Origin: Phycisphaerae bacterium
GTDB taxonomy: Bacteria > Planctomycetota > Phycisphaerae > Tepidisphaerales > Tepidisphaeraceae
Length of the DNA stretch: 8,064 bases
Assembly: GCA_014380825.1 (NCBI GenBank)
Contig: JACMJD010000721.1
Span: 1-8,064 of the forward strand
Reading direction: 5' to 3'
The translations under genes were made by a program, and so were the position numbers. Numbering within the stretch: the stretch's first letter is position 1; each line of letters begins with the position of its first letter. The notes beneath the pieces were generated by a model. That model did no database searches and was not told where the DNA came from. It worked only from the letters and a program-made list of their open reading frames with translations. This document shows positions 1 to 5,850 of the stretch, piece after piece.

Positions 1-1133
1 CTGTCGCGCGCCACTTGCGTGATCAACATGCCTTCTTCATCAATCATCCCGTACTTTTGTGCGGCCATCGGTGTGAGCTCTTCGACGGTCACGCCAAGCC
101 GCTCCCGCGCCTGCACGATCGCATCGGGCGTTGGCACATTGCGTGGCGTGAGTTCGATCTTCTTCCCGCCTGCGAGCGCGATGCTGAACGTCTCGTTCTC
201 TTTCTGCGACAGGAGCAACGCATACGCGTCCACGATGTCGTGCGGCTTGGCGCCGGCGATCGATTCGATCGGCGTATTGTCGTCCGCGCGAACGACGGTC
301 GCGTGTACCGTCGACGGCGCCGAAACCTTTCGTTGTTCCTTTAACTTGATGGGCAGATCGAGCTTTGTCGCCTGCGATGGATTCATCAATTCCGGAATCA
401 GATCGCGCAGCGTGTTCACCTGGATCGCGAAGCCGATGTTCTGCGCGTCGCCGCGGATCGCGGTGTTGATGCCGATGACCTGGCCATACGCATTGAGCAA
501 CGGGCCGCCGCTGTTGCCGGGGTTGATGGCGGCGTCGGTTTGAATCAGGTCGCCGAGCAGGACCTGCTCATTCTGGCCTTTGAGATCGCGATGCAGAGCC
601 GAGACGATCCCGACGCTCACGCTGTGACTGAAGCCCAGCGGATTGCCTACCGCGATCACCGGCTCGCCGACCAGCAGATCACTGCTGTCGCCTAGCTCGA
701 GTGTGGGCAGGCGCTTGTCCGTCTGGATTTTCAGAATGGCAATGTCCGCTTCCGGATCGCTGCTGATCAAATCCGCCGGCAGCTTGCGGCCATCAAGCAG
801 CTCGACTTCGATCTGGCGCGCGCGGTCGATCACGTGATTGTTGGTGACGATGTAGCCGGCGTGATGAACGATAAACCCGCTGCCGAGCGAACCGGCTTCA
901 AACCTTCGCTGCTGTCCGAAGTCGAACTGGTCGAACATCGGATTGCCGGTTGGATTGAATCGCTGGCTGACGATCTTCCGCGTCGAGATGTAAACGACCG
1001 CGTCCTTCGTCCGCTCGGCCACGTCCACCGCGATGGTGCGGCGCAGGTTGACCGATTCCGGCGGCGCGGCGCCAAGCTTGGCTGGCGGGATCATCAGGAC
1101 AGCGGCCAGCAGATACGGCAGTTTCATTCGCAT
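1..1133 (-). CDS. HtrA/DegP-type periplasmic serine protease, 3' end outside window
   Basis: A trypsin-fold protease that degrades or refolds damaged proteins in the envelope. The visible 377 codons begin with a short basic, hydrophobic signal peptide (MRMKLPYLLAAVLMIPPA), probably cleaved near residue 23. The catalytic triad is complete: His100 in TNNHVI, Asp130 in EADIAIL and Ser208 in GNSGGP, close to the positions in E. coli DegP. A first PDZ-like region covers about 276-333 (SIAGAKPHDIVDAYALLL) but lacks an obvious GLG-type carboxylate-binding loop. A second PDZ begins near 346 (LGVTVEELTP) and is cut by the window edge. The start is ATG at 1133, with GGAG four bases upstream; a second in-frame ATG at 1127 lies ten bases from the same GGAG and is an equal candidate. 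It is divergent from the PRX-like gene. Family is certain; DegP versus DegQ/DegS-like is not decided. Confidence 0.93.
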   Translation of the reverse strand, partial: MRMKLPYLLAAVLMIPPAKLGAAPPESVNLRRTIAVDVAERTKDAVVYISTRKIVSQRFNPTGNPMFDQFDFGQQRRFEAGSLGSGFIVHHAGYIVTNNHVIDRARQIEVELLDGRKLPADLISSDPEADIAILKIQTDKRLPTLELGDSSDLLVGEPVIAVGNPLGFSHSVSVGIVSALHRDLKGQNEQVLLGDLIQTDAAINPGNSGGPLLNAYGQVIGINTAIRGDAQNIGFAIQVNTLRDLIPELMNPSQATKLDLPIKLKEQRKVSAPSTVHATVVRADDNTPIESIAGAKPHDIVDAYALLLSQKENETFSIALAGGKKIELTPRNVPTPDAIVQARERLGVTVEELTPMAAQKYGMIDEEGMLITQVARD

Positions 1134-1182
1134 AACGCTCCAATTAACTACCACGGTTGCACGATCCGTCAACGTCGTTACC

Positions 1183-1198
1183 GTGAATGGCAATTCAC
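1183..1198. promoter_or_regulatory. Small inverted repeat between two divergent genes
   Basis: GTGAAT-GGCA-ATTCAC is a perfect 6-base inverted repeat with a 4-base loop. It lies in the 87-base gap between the protease and the PRX-like gene, nine bases before the ribosome binding site of the latter. It could be an operator half-site pair or an mRNA leader hairpin. I see no strong -35/-10 pair in this gap on either strand, so its role is open. Confidence 0.35.
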
Positions 1199-1207
1199 AC
1201 ACGCGCC

Positions 1208-1213
1208 AGGAGG
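1208..1213 (+). promoter_or_regulatory. Ribosome binding site fixing the start of the PRX-like gene
   Basis: A perfect AGGAGG sits seven bases before the ATG at 1221. The open frame continues upstream to an ATG at 834, but that extension lies antisense to the protease gene and has no such site, so 1221 is the true start. Confidence 0.9.
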
Positions 1214-1220
1214 CTTTCCA

Positions 1221-1802
1221 ATGGCATTCACACTTCAGATCGGACAAAAGGCGCCGGACTTCGATCTGCCCGGTGTAGACGGGAAGAACTATTCGTTGGC
1301 CAGCTTCAAGGACGCCAAGCTGCTGGTTGTCGTCTTCTCCTGCAATCATTGTCCGTATGTGGTCGGCAGCGAAGATCGCCTGAGCCGATTCTATGCCGAC
1401 TTCACATCGCGCGGCGTGGCGATGGTTGCGATCAATTCCAACGAAACCGAAGGCCATCCCACCGATTCACTCGAACACATGAAGCTCCGCGCTAAGGAGA
1501 AGGGCTTCAGGTTTACGTACGTCCGCGATGACAGTCAGGATACCGCGCGGGCGTTCGGCGCTCTCCGCACGCCGCATTTCTACTTGTTCGATCAGGATCG
1601 CAATCTCCGTTACACGGGCCGAATGGACGACAACCCGCGCACGCCCGGCGCGGAACAGACGCATGAGCTTCGCGACGCGGTCGAAGCCTTGCTCGCGGGC
1701 CGCAAGCCCGCGATCGAGCTCACCAACCCCATCGGCTGCAACGTGAAGTGGAAGGGCAAAGAGCGCCATTGGATGCCGCCCGAGGCGTGTGATTTGGTCT
1801 AG
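1221..1802 (+). CDS. PRX-like thioredoxin-fold redox protein (AhpC/TSA-related)
   Basis: A 193-residue protein of the AhpC/TSA-TlpA thioredoxin superfamily, closest in pattern to the peroxiredoxin-like 1 group. The N-terminus IGQKAPDFDLPGVDGK is the usual redoxin entry. The active-site segment VFSCNHCPYV carries a CxxC pair, Cys41 and Cys44, where a classical peroxiredoxin has a single peroxidatic Cys. Pro118 in LRTPHFYLFD fits the cis-proline facing the redox site. The C-terminus SPTPSIGCN-like element appears here as NPIGCNVKWKG, followed by a further Cys near the end. No signal peptide is visible, so it is probably cytoplasmic. It likely acts as a thiol oxidoreductase or thiol-dependent peroxidase; substrate unknown. 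It is monocistronic by context, with 191 bases before the next gene. Confidence 0.9.
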   Translation: MAFTLQIGQKAPDFDLPGVDGKNYSLASFKDAKLLVVVFSCNHCPYVVGSEDRLSRFYADFTSRGVAMVAINSNETEGHPTDSLEHMKLRAKEKGFRFTYVRDDSQDTARAFGALRTPHFYLFDQDRNLRYTGRMDDNPRTPGAEQTHELRDAVEALLAGRKPAIELTNPIGCNVKWKGKERHWMPPEACDLV

Positions 1803-1993
1803 GAAGGCCCCAGCCTCAGCCACCGATGGGGCACCGAGGAACAGCGATAAGAAGTAGCTCCAAAAACTCCGTGGCCAACTCTTCGGCGAAGAAGGCGAGA
1901 AGCTGAATGGCGGCTTCACGTTTTCTCCCCAATCGGTCCGTCGCGAACCATCCGATCCTTGATGCCCGCGCGCGGGGGATTACACTCGCGGGC
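1803..1993. other. Non-coding gap, possibly decayed dispersed repeat
   Basis: No credible gene is seen in these 191 bases. Reading frames across it on both strands are shadows that extend into the flanking genes. The minus strand reads in phrases such as 'ggccacggagttttt' and 'gttcctcggtgccccatc', which resemble the dispersed intergenic boilerplate common in Planctomycetota and Verrucomicrobiota genomes. That resemblance is from memory and not tested. No poly-T terminator follows the PRX-like stop codon. Confidence 0.35.
1964..1993 (+). promoter_or_regulatory. Inverted repeat abutting the oxidoreductase start codon
   Basis: GCCCGCG (1964-1970) and CGCGGGC (1987-1993) form a perfect 7-base inverted repeat with a 16-base loop; the right arm ends at the base before the ATG at 1994. 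The left arm also forms part of a 12-base palindrome CCCGCGCGCGGG (1965-1976), so two alternative pairings exist. No properly spaced ribosome binding site is visible. A folded leader could affect initiation, but this is inference. Confidence 0.35.
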
Positions 1994-3187
1994 ATGCCAT
2001 CACAGCAAACGATCAACGTCTGTCTCATCGGCCAGAAGTTCATGGGCCGCACGCACAGCAATGCGTTCTCACAGGTCGGGAAATTCTTTGACGTGCCGAT
2101 CCTGCCGGTAATGCGCACGATCGCCGGGCGGAACAAGGCGGAGCTGGAAGAATTCAGAACGCGCTGGGGCTGGCAGCACGCGACCACCGATTGGCGCAAG
2201 GCCGTCACCGATCCGGAGATCGGGCTGGTCGACATCGGCACGCCAAATCATCTGCACAAGGAGATGTCGATCGCCGCGCTGGAGGCGGGCAAGCACGTCG
2301 CGTGCGAGAAGCCGCTGGCGGGGACGTTGTCGGATGCGCGCGAGATGCGCGATGCAGCGAAGAAGGCGAAGAAGAGCAAGACGTTCGTCTGGTACAACTA
2401 TCGCCGCGTGCCGGCGGTGGCGCTGGCGTATCAGTTGGTGAAGGAAGGAAAGCTCGGCCGGATCTTCCATATCCGCGCGTTCTATCTCCAGGATTGGGGC
2501 GGCCCGGGTGTGCCGCTGTTGTGGCGATTTCAAAAGAAGTTCGCCGGCTCGGGCGCGCATGGCGACCTGAGCGCGCACATCATCGACATGGCTCGGTTCA
2601 TCACCGGCGATGAGATTACCGAAGTCGTCGGATCGATCGCCGAGACTTTCATCAAGGAACGCGCGATCGTCGAAGATGGTCCCAAGGGCGGCATCGCCGG
2701 CGGAACCGCGGGCGGGAAAAAGATGGGGAAGAGCGACGTGGACGATGCCGTGCTGTTCCTCGCGCGGTTCAAGGCCGGCGCGGTCGCATCATTCGAAGCG
2801 AGTCGCCTTGCAACCGGAAATCAAAACAAGAATGGCCTGGAGATCAACGGCGAGAAGGGCTCGATCAAGTTCAACTTCGAGGACATGAATTACCTCGAAT
2901 ATTACGATGCTACCGCGCCGCGCAAGGTGCAAGGCTGGACCAAGATCATGGTCACGCACGGCGGCGACCACCCGTACGTCGGCAACTGGTGGCCGGACGC
3001 GCATATCATTGGGTACGAGCATGGCTTCATCAATCAGACTGCGGACATGCTGAATGCGCTAAGCGGCAAGCCGCCGGTCGTGCCGCTGCCGGATTTTGAA
3101 GATGCGTACAAGACGCAACAGGTGCTGGAAGCGGCCATCGTCAGCGCGAACGAGCAGCGCGCGGTGAAGATCGCGGAGATGAAATGA
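1994..3187 (+). CDS. Gfo/Idh/MocA family NAD(P)-dependent oxidoreductase
   Basis: A 397-residue sugar or polyol dehydrogenase-type protein. The N-terminal Rossmann domain opens with VCLIGQKFMGRTHSNAF; the dinucleotide loop is G13-QKFM-G18, a variant of GxGxxG in which the middle Gly is replaced. GTPNHLH (82-88) and the diagnostic CEKPL (104-108, Lys106) follow. The second domain has GDLSAHIID with Asp191 and His195, the usual catalytic-region pair. A glycine- and lysine-rich loop (229-247) leads into DVDDAVLFLARF. A block WWPDAHIIGYEHGF (332-345) is typical of one subfamily seen in soil and planctomycete-type bacteria. Substrate is unknown; inositol or hexose derivatives are family precedents. 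Start is ATG 1994; the open frame extends to 1907 but that N-terminus has no homology signature. No signal peptide is visible. Confidence 0.93.
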   Translation: MPSQQTINVCLIGQKFMGRTHSNAFSQVGKFFDVPILPVMRTIAGRNKAELEEFRTRWGWQHATTDWRKAVTDPEIGLVDIGTPNHLHKEMSIAALEAGKHVACEKPLAGTLSDAREMRDAAKKAKKSKTFVWYNYRRVPAVALAYQLVKEGKLGRIFHIRAFYLQDWGGPGVPLLWRFQKKFAGSGAHGDLSAHIIDMARFITGDEITEVVGSIAETFIKERAIVEDGPKGGIAGGTAGGKKMGKSDVDDAVLFLARFKAGAVASFEASRLATGNQNKNGLEINGEKGSIKFNFEDMNYLEYYDATAPRKVQGWTKIMVTHGGDHPYVGNWWPDAHIIGYEHGFINQTADMLNALSGKPPVVPLPDFEDAYKTQQVLEAAIVSANEQRAVKIAEMK

Positions 3188-3197
3188 GGAGTTCTTG

Positions 3198-3369
3198 AAC
3201 CGCAGATGAACACGGATGAACGGAGATTGAAATGCGCATTGTCCACGAATGAACACGAATGAACGCGAATAAGTACAATTCCCTTTTTGCTCATTCATGA
3301 ACACTCGTGTTCATTCGTGGATCATTGATTTGCTTTTCAATCCGCGTTCATCTGCGTCCATCTGCGGTT
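3198..3369. repeat. Nested inverted repeat built from 10-base units
   Basis: The gap between the oxidoreductase and the Rieske gene is almost all palindromic. The outer arms (3198-3232 and 3335-3369) match at 30 of 35 positions after reverse complementing and begin with AACCGCAGATG. The inner arms (3242-3258 and 3305-3321) are a perfect 17-base match, TCCACGAATGAACACGA. Within each arm the sequence repeats with a 10-base period (cGAATGAACa, cGGATGAACa). The central loop is 3259-3304. Transcribed, it would form one long interrupted hairpin. The motif resembles a dispersed intergenic family known from Planctomycetota and Verrucomicrobiota; that link is from memory. Confidence 0.85.
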
Positions 3370-3378
3370 AAATAATGT

Positions 3379-3702
3379 ATGTCCTGGGCCTCGTTGTGCG
3401 AAAAGTCCGAGCTGGTTGAAGGCGAAGGCAAATACGTCGAGATCGACGGATTTCAGCTCGCGGTCTATCTGCATAACGGCCTGGTCTTCGTGATGGACAA
3501 CTACTGTCCCCACGCCGGCGGAAATCTCGCGGGCGGATTCATCGAAGAAGGTTGCGCGGTGTGTCCGTGGCACAATTGGGCGTTTCATCTGGAGAATGGT
3601 GAACTACGCGATGTGCCGGGCGTGAAGGTGCGGACGTATAAGACTCGCCTGCATGAGTACGACGGGAAGCAACTGGTGCAGGCAGAGTTACCAACTTATT
3701 AG
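3379..3702 (+). CDS. Small Rieske [2Fe-2S] ferredoxin (NirD-like)
   Basis: A 107-residue single-domain Rieske protein that would carry electrons through a [2Fe-2S] cluster. The two ligand boxes are intact: Cys43-Pro-His45 in YCPHAGG and Cys62-Pro-Trp-His65 in VCPWHNW, separated by 16 residues. The following FHLENG and PGVKVRTYKTRL strands are standard for this fold. No signal peptide or membrane helix is visible, so it is cytoplasmic. The size fits NirD or dioxygenase-ferredoxin components, but no nitrite reductase or oxygenase subunit is adjacent, so the partner is unknown. An in-frame TAA at 3373-3375 fixes the start at or after ATG 3379. There is no ribosome binding site: the inverted repeat ends nine bases before the ATG, leaving only an AT-rich stretch. 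Confidence 0.93.
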   Translation: MSWASLCEKSELVEGEGKYVEIDGFQLAVYLHNGLVFVMDNYCPHAGGNLAGGFIEEGCAVCPWHNWAFHLENGELRDVPGVKVRTYKTRLHEYDGKQLVQAELPTY

Positions 3703-3704
3703 TA

Positions 3705-3784
3705 CCACAAGTTTCCAACCCGTGGCCGTGCATACTTGCACGGATCTCGCGGAGTCCGCGAGGCACGGGTTCTGAAAACCCGTG
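3705..3784. repeat. Array of four adjacent hairpins filling a convergent gap
   Basis: Four inverted repeats lie end to end. 3705-3725 is CCACAAGTT / AACCCGTGG with a TCC loop, 7 of 9 pairs. 3726-3743 is CCGTGCA / TGCACGG with loop TACT, perfect. 3746-3762 is CTCGCGGA / TCCGCGAG around one base, perfect. 3764-3784 is CACGGGTT / AACCCGTG with a 5-base loop, perfect. AACCCGTG occurs at both 3717 and 3777. The array starts two bases after the Rieske stop and ends one base before the stop codon of the beta-lactamase. It may serve as a bidirectional transcript end, though there is no T-tract, or be a REP-like mobile repeat. Confidence 0.8.
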
Positions 3785-4573
3785 CTACGGGTGAGCGCCC
3801 AAGTCCTTCAGTATGGCGCGCGCGATTTCCATTCGTGCTGGACCGAACAGATCTCGATTCGGTTTCTCCGCAACGATATTCATCGCGAAGACGTATACAT
3901 CGCCGTTCGATCGTTCCACCCACCCCACCCACCATCCGACTTCTTCTGTCGGCCGAAGCGCCCAGCCGGTTTTGGCGCGCAGGACATAGTCCGGCGTCTG
4001 TTCGCTGATCATGATCCGCTTCACGATGTCCATCGATCGCTGCGAAAACGGAAGCTCGTTGCGATATAGCCGCGTGAGAACATCGACCTGCTGCCGCGCG
4101 GAGATTCGCATCTCGCCGTCGAGCCAGAACGTGTCGATCTTTGGACCGATCTTGCGATTTCCATAGCCGACCTTGTCGATGTAGCTCTGCATCCGCTCCT
4201 GGCCGACGCGATGGGCGATTTCCTGGTAGAACCAGACGACGGAGTTCTTGAACGCGCTTCGCATGTGGTGGTCGCGATCCAGCGCCTCGCGCTCCCGCTT
4301 CACGCCGTCCCACTTGAAGACTTCGCGCTCGTCCTTCACCGCGCCGGTTTCCAAGGCCACCAGCGAATTGAAGATCTTGAACGTGGAGGCCGGTAACACC
4401 GGACGCTCGGTATTTGGCCCGTTTACCGTAATGAATTGGTCACGCGTCAGATCGTATACAATCATGCCGCCGTCGAAGTTGGCATCGCGGAAGTGATGTT
4501 GCAGATCAGCCCGTTCAGTCGTGTTCGAGGTAAGCAGAAGCGCAGTCATGAACAGGTGAGCCAGGTGTGTCAC
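3785..4573 (-). CDS. bla: Class D (OXA-type) beta-lactamase, exported
   Basis: A 262-residue serine beta-lactamase that hydrolyses the beta-lactam ring in the periplasm. All class D motifs are present: PASTFK with nucleophile Ser63 and carboxylatable Lys66; KNSVVWF (Ser111-x-Val113); YGN at 137-139; FWLDG with Trp150, the residue that in OXA-10 stabilises the carboxylated lysine; AKTGW with Lys201-Thr-Gly; and GWWVGWVE at 213-220. The C-terminal part reads much like OXA-10. The N-terminus MTHLAHLFMTALLLTS is a plausible short signal peptide. The start is GTG at 4573, six bases after AGGAGG; a longer frame to GTG 4603 overlaps the predicted -10 box and is rejected. It converges on the Rieske gene and diverges from the glycosyltransferase. 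BlaR-type sensor domains are distinguished by fusion to membrane helices, absent here. Spectrum cannot be read from sequence. Confidence 0.93.
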   Translation of the reverse strand: MTHLAHLFMTALLLTSNTTERADLQHHFRDANFDGGMIVYDLTRDQFITVNGPNTERPVLPASTFKIFNSLVALETGAVKDEREVFKWDGVKREREALDRDHHMRSAFKNSVVWFYQEIAHRVGQERMQSYIDKVGYGNRKIGPKIDTFWLDGEMRISARQQVDVLTRLYRNELPFSQRSMDIVKRIMISEQTPDYVLRAKTGWALRPTEEVGWWVGWVERSNGDVYVFAMNIVAEKPNRDLFGPARMEIARAILKDLGAHP

Positions 4574-4579
4574 GCGGAG

Positions 4580-4585
4580 CCTCCT
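4580..4585 (-). promoter_or_regulatory. Ribosome binding site fixing the GTG start of bla
   Basis: A perfect AGGAGG on the minus strand is followed after six bases by GTG at 4573. It lies inside the longer open frame from GTG 4603, and so argues for the shorter protein, which then begins directly with its signal peptide. Confidence 0.85.
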
Positions 4586-4586
4586 T

Positions 4587-4602
4587 GCCAATTGGCGCGC
4601 CA
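4587..4602. promoter_or_regulatory. Two overlapping palindromes at the bla transcription start region
   Basis: GCCAATTGGC (4587-4596) and TGGCGCGCCA (4593-4602) are perfect 10-base palindromes that overlap by four bases. They lie between the predicted -10 box and the ribosome binding site of the beta-lactamase, where a repressor could block transcription. No regulator gene is in the window, so operator function is inference. Confidence 0.3.
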
Positions 4603-4630
4603 CGATACCGCAGTGCGAAAATCACTTCAA
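4602..4630 (-). promoter_or_regulatory. Candidate sigma70-type promoter for bla
   Basis: On the minus strand TTGAAG (4630-4625) is followed after 17 bases by TATCGT (4607-4602), each matching the consensus hexamer at four of six positions. Transcription would begin near 4595, about ten bases before AGGAGG, giving a short leader. It fits the GTG 4573 start and not the longer frame. Confidence 0.5.
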
Positions 4631-4652
4631 CGCGAAGGTGAAACCGCCGATA

Positions 4653-4658
4653 AGAAGG
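4653..4658 (+). promoter_or_regulatory. Ribosome binding site for the TTG-started GT2 gene
   Basis: AGAAGG lies four bases before TTG 4663. An in-frame TAA at 4651-4653 excludes any earlier start, and the next codons (DQPDISLIIPTLNE) are the canonical GT2 opening, so the rare TTG start is well supported. Confidence 0.75.
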
Positions 4659-4662
4659 TTAC

Positions 4663-5784
4663 TTGGATCAGCCCGATATCAGTCTGATAATTCCGACGCT
4701 CAACGAGGCGGAGAACCTTCCGCCGTTGCTTGCGCGCATCGCCGCTGCGCTGAACGGGCGGGCGTATGAAGTGATCGTGGTCGACGACAACAGCCGCGAC
4801 AACACCAAAGAGGTGTCCGCAAGTCTGGCGACCCAATATCCGTTGAAGCTGATCGTCCGCGAGCAGCCCAAAGATGGGCTCGGCGGGGCGGTGCTGCATG
4901 GCATGCGGCTGTCGCGCGGGAAGTATCTAGTGGTGATGGATGCGGATCTTCAGCATCCGCCTGAGAAACTTCCCGAGCTGCTCGCGCCGCTGGAAAACCA
5001 GAACGGCACCGATTTCGTCGTCGGCTCGCGTCACGTGCCCGGCGCGTCCACCGGCGAACGGTGGGGCGTGATGCGCAAGATCAACTCCGACGTCGCGACA
5101 CTGCTGGCCCGTCCGTTTGCGGGCGCGACACGCGATCCGATGAGCGGGTTTTTCGCGATGCGCCGCGACACGTTTGAGGGCGCGCAGCGGCTCACTCCGC
5201 TGGGCTACAAGATCGGCCTGGAGTTGATGTGCAAGTGCCGCGTGAACCATGTGAAGGAAGTGCCGATCCACTTCGCCGAGCGCACGCGCGGCGAATCGAA
5301 GCTGTCATTACGCGAGCAGTTTCGATATCTCGAACATCTCAGCCGGTTGTACGACTTTTGTTTTCCGCGGCTCTCGCCGATCGCGAAGTTCCTGATCGTG
5401 CTGATCATCAGCATGCTGGTGAGCTTCGGCGTGTTCGAGTTGCTGCTGTACAACGGCGGCGGACCACGATGGTCGCCGATTCTGGCATATCCCGGCGCGA
5501 TCGTGGTGACGGCGGTGTTTCATCGTCGGTACATCCGCACGCAGCGCGAATTCATCCGTTCGCCGCGCCCATGGTTTGACTTCTTTTTTGTTGCCGCGAT
5601 GGAGTGGGCCGTGTGCGCTATCACGAGCCTGTGGCTATCCGCTCGCGCACAAGAGGCCAGTGCCGTCGAAATCTTCATCATCTGTTTCGGCATGGCGACG
5701 ATCGCGAGATACGTGCTCCGGAAGGAACTGATGCAGGATGTGCGCGGACTTCGCAGGCAAGATCGAGTCGGCGACATTTCTTAG
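4663..5784 (+). CDS. GT2 polyprenyl-phosphate sugar synthase fused to GtrA-like membrane domain
   Basis: A 373-residue two-domain glycosyltransferase. Residues 5-230 form a GT-A fold of the dolichol-phosphate mannose synthase type: ISLIIPTLNEAENL, VIVVDDNSRDNT (Asp41-Asp42), the metal-binding DAD at 93-95 followed by QHPP, DPMSGFFAMRR (158-168) and RGESKLSL (209-216). These enzymes move a sugar from a nucleotide donor to a membrane polyprenyl phosphate on the cytoplasmic face. Residues 239-365 hold about four hydrophobic helices (KFLIVLIISMLVSFGVFELLL; ILAYPGAIVVTAVF; FFFVAAMEWAVCAITSLWL; IFIICFGMATIARYVL) like GtrA, thought to help flip the lipid-linked sugar. It is followed 66 bases later by a GT-C-like gene on the same strand, which probably uses its product. 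Sugar identity (mannose, glucose or GlcNAc-type) is not readable. Start codon is TTG. Confidence 0.92.
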   Translation: MDQPDISLIIPTLNEAENLPPLLARIAAALNGRAYEVIVVDDNSRDNTKEVSASLATQYPLKLIVREQPKDGLGGAVLHGMRLSRGKYLVVMDADLQHPPEKLPELLAPLENQNGTDFVVGSRHVPGASTGERWGVMRKINSDVATLLARPFAGATRDPMSGFFAMRRDTFEGAQRLTPLGYKIGLELMCKCRVNHVKEVPIHFAERTRGESKLSLREQFRYLEHLSRLYDFCFPRLSPIAKFLIVLIISMLVSFGVFELLLYNGGGPRWSPILAYPGAIVVTAVFHRRYIRTQREFIRSPRPWFDFFFVAAMEWAVCAITSLWLSARAQEASAVEIFIICFGMATIARYVLRKELMQDVRGLRRQDRVGDIS

Positions 5785-5850
5785 AGATCGCTCTCCCGGC
5801 TGACTGCTCCTTTGCATTCCAGCCAAGACGCGGATAATGCCGTCGCACTG

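Noticed and set aside
834..1220. Longer N-terminus for the PRX-like protein beginning at ATG 834
   Set aside because: The extra 129 residues lie antisense to the HtrA gene, are arginine-rich and without family likeness, and AGGAGG at 1208 points to ATG 1221.
1806..1832. GGCCCC / GGGGC as a terminator after the PRX-like gene
   Set aside because: Only five paired bases across a 16-base loop and no T-tract.
1907..1993. Upstream start of the oxidoreductase at ATG 1907
   Set aside because: The 29 extra residues show no family likeness and the Rossmann strand begins only after 1994; no ribosome binding site supports 1907.
1467..2241. Minus-strand open frames across 1467-1919 and 1816-2241
   Set aside because: They are shadows of the PRX-like and oxidoreductase genes, with low-complexity protein and no start signals.
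3059..3304. Small minus-strand proteins spanning the inverted repeat
   Set aside because: Their sequence is the translation of the repeat (RSFVFI, SFVFIRG phrases), which gives open frames by composition; no start signal supports them.
3198..3369. CRISPR array
   Set aside because: The repeated units are 10 bases with no spacers, and the arms are inverted rather than direct repeats.
3785..4573. BlaR/MecR-type sensor instead of an enzyme
   Set aside because: Sensors join a class D-like domain to membrane helices and a protease; this is a stand-alone 262-residue protein with a single N-terminal export signal.
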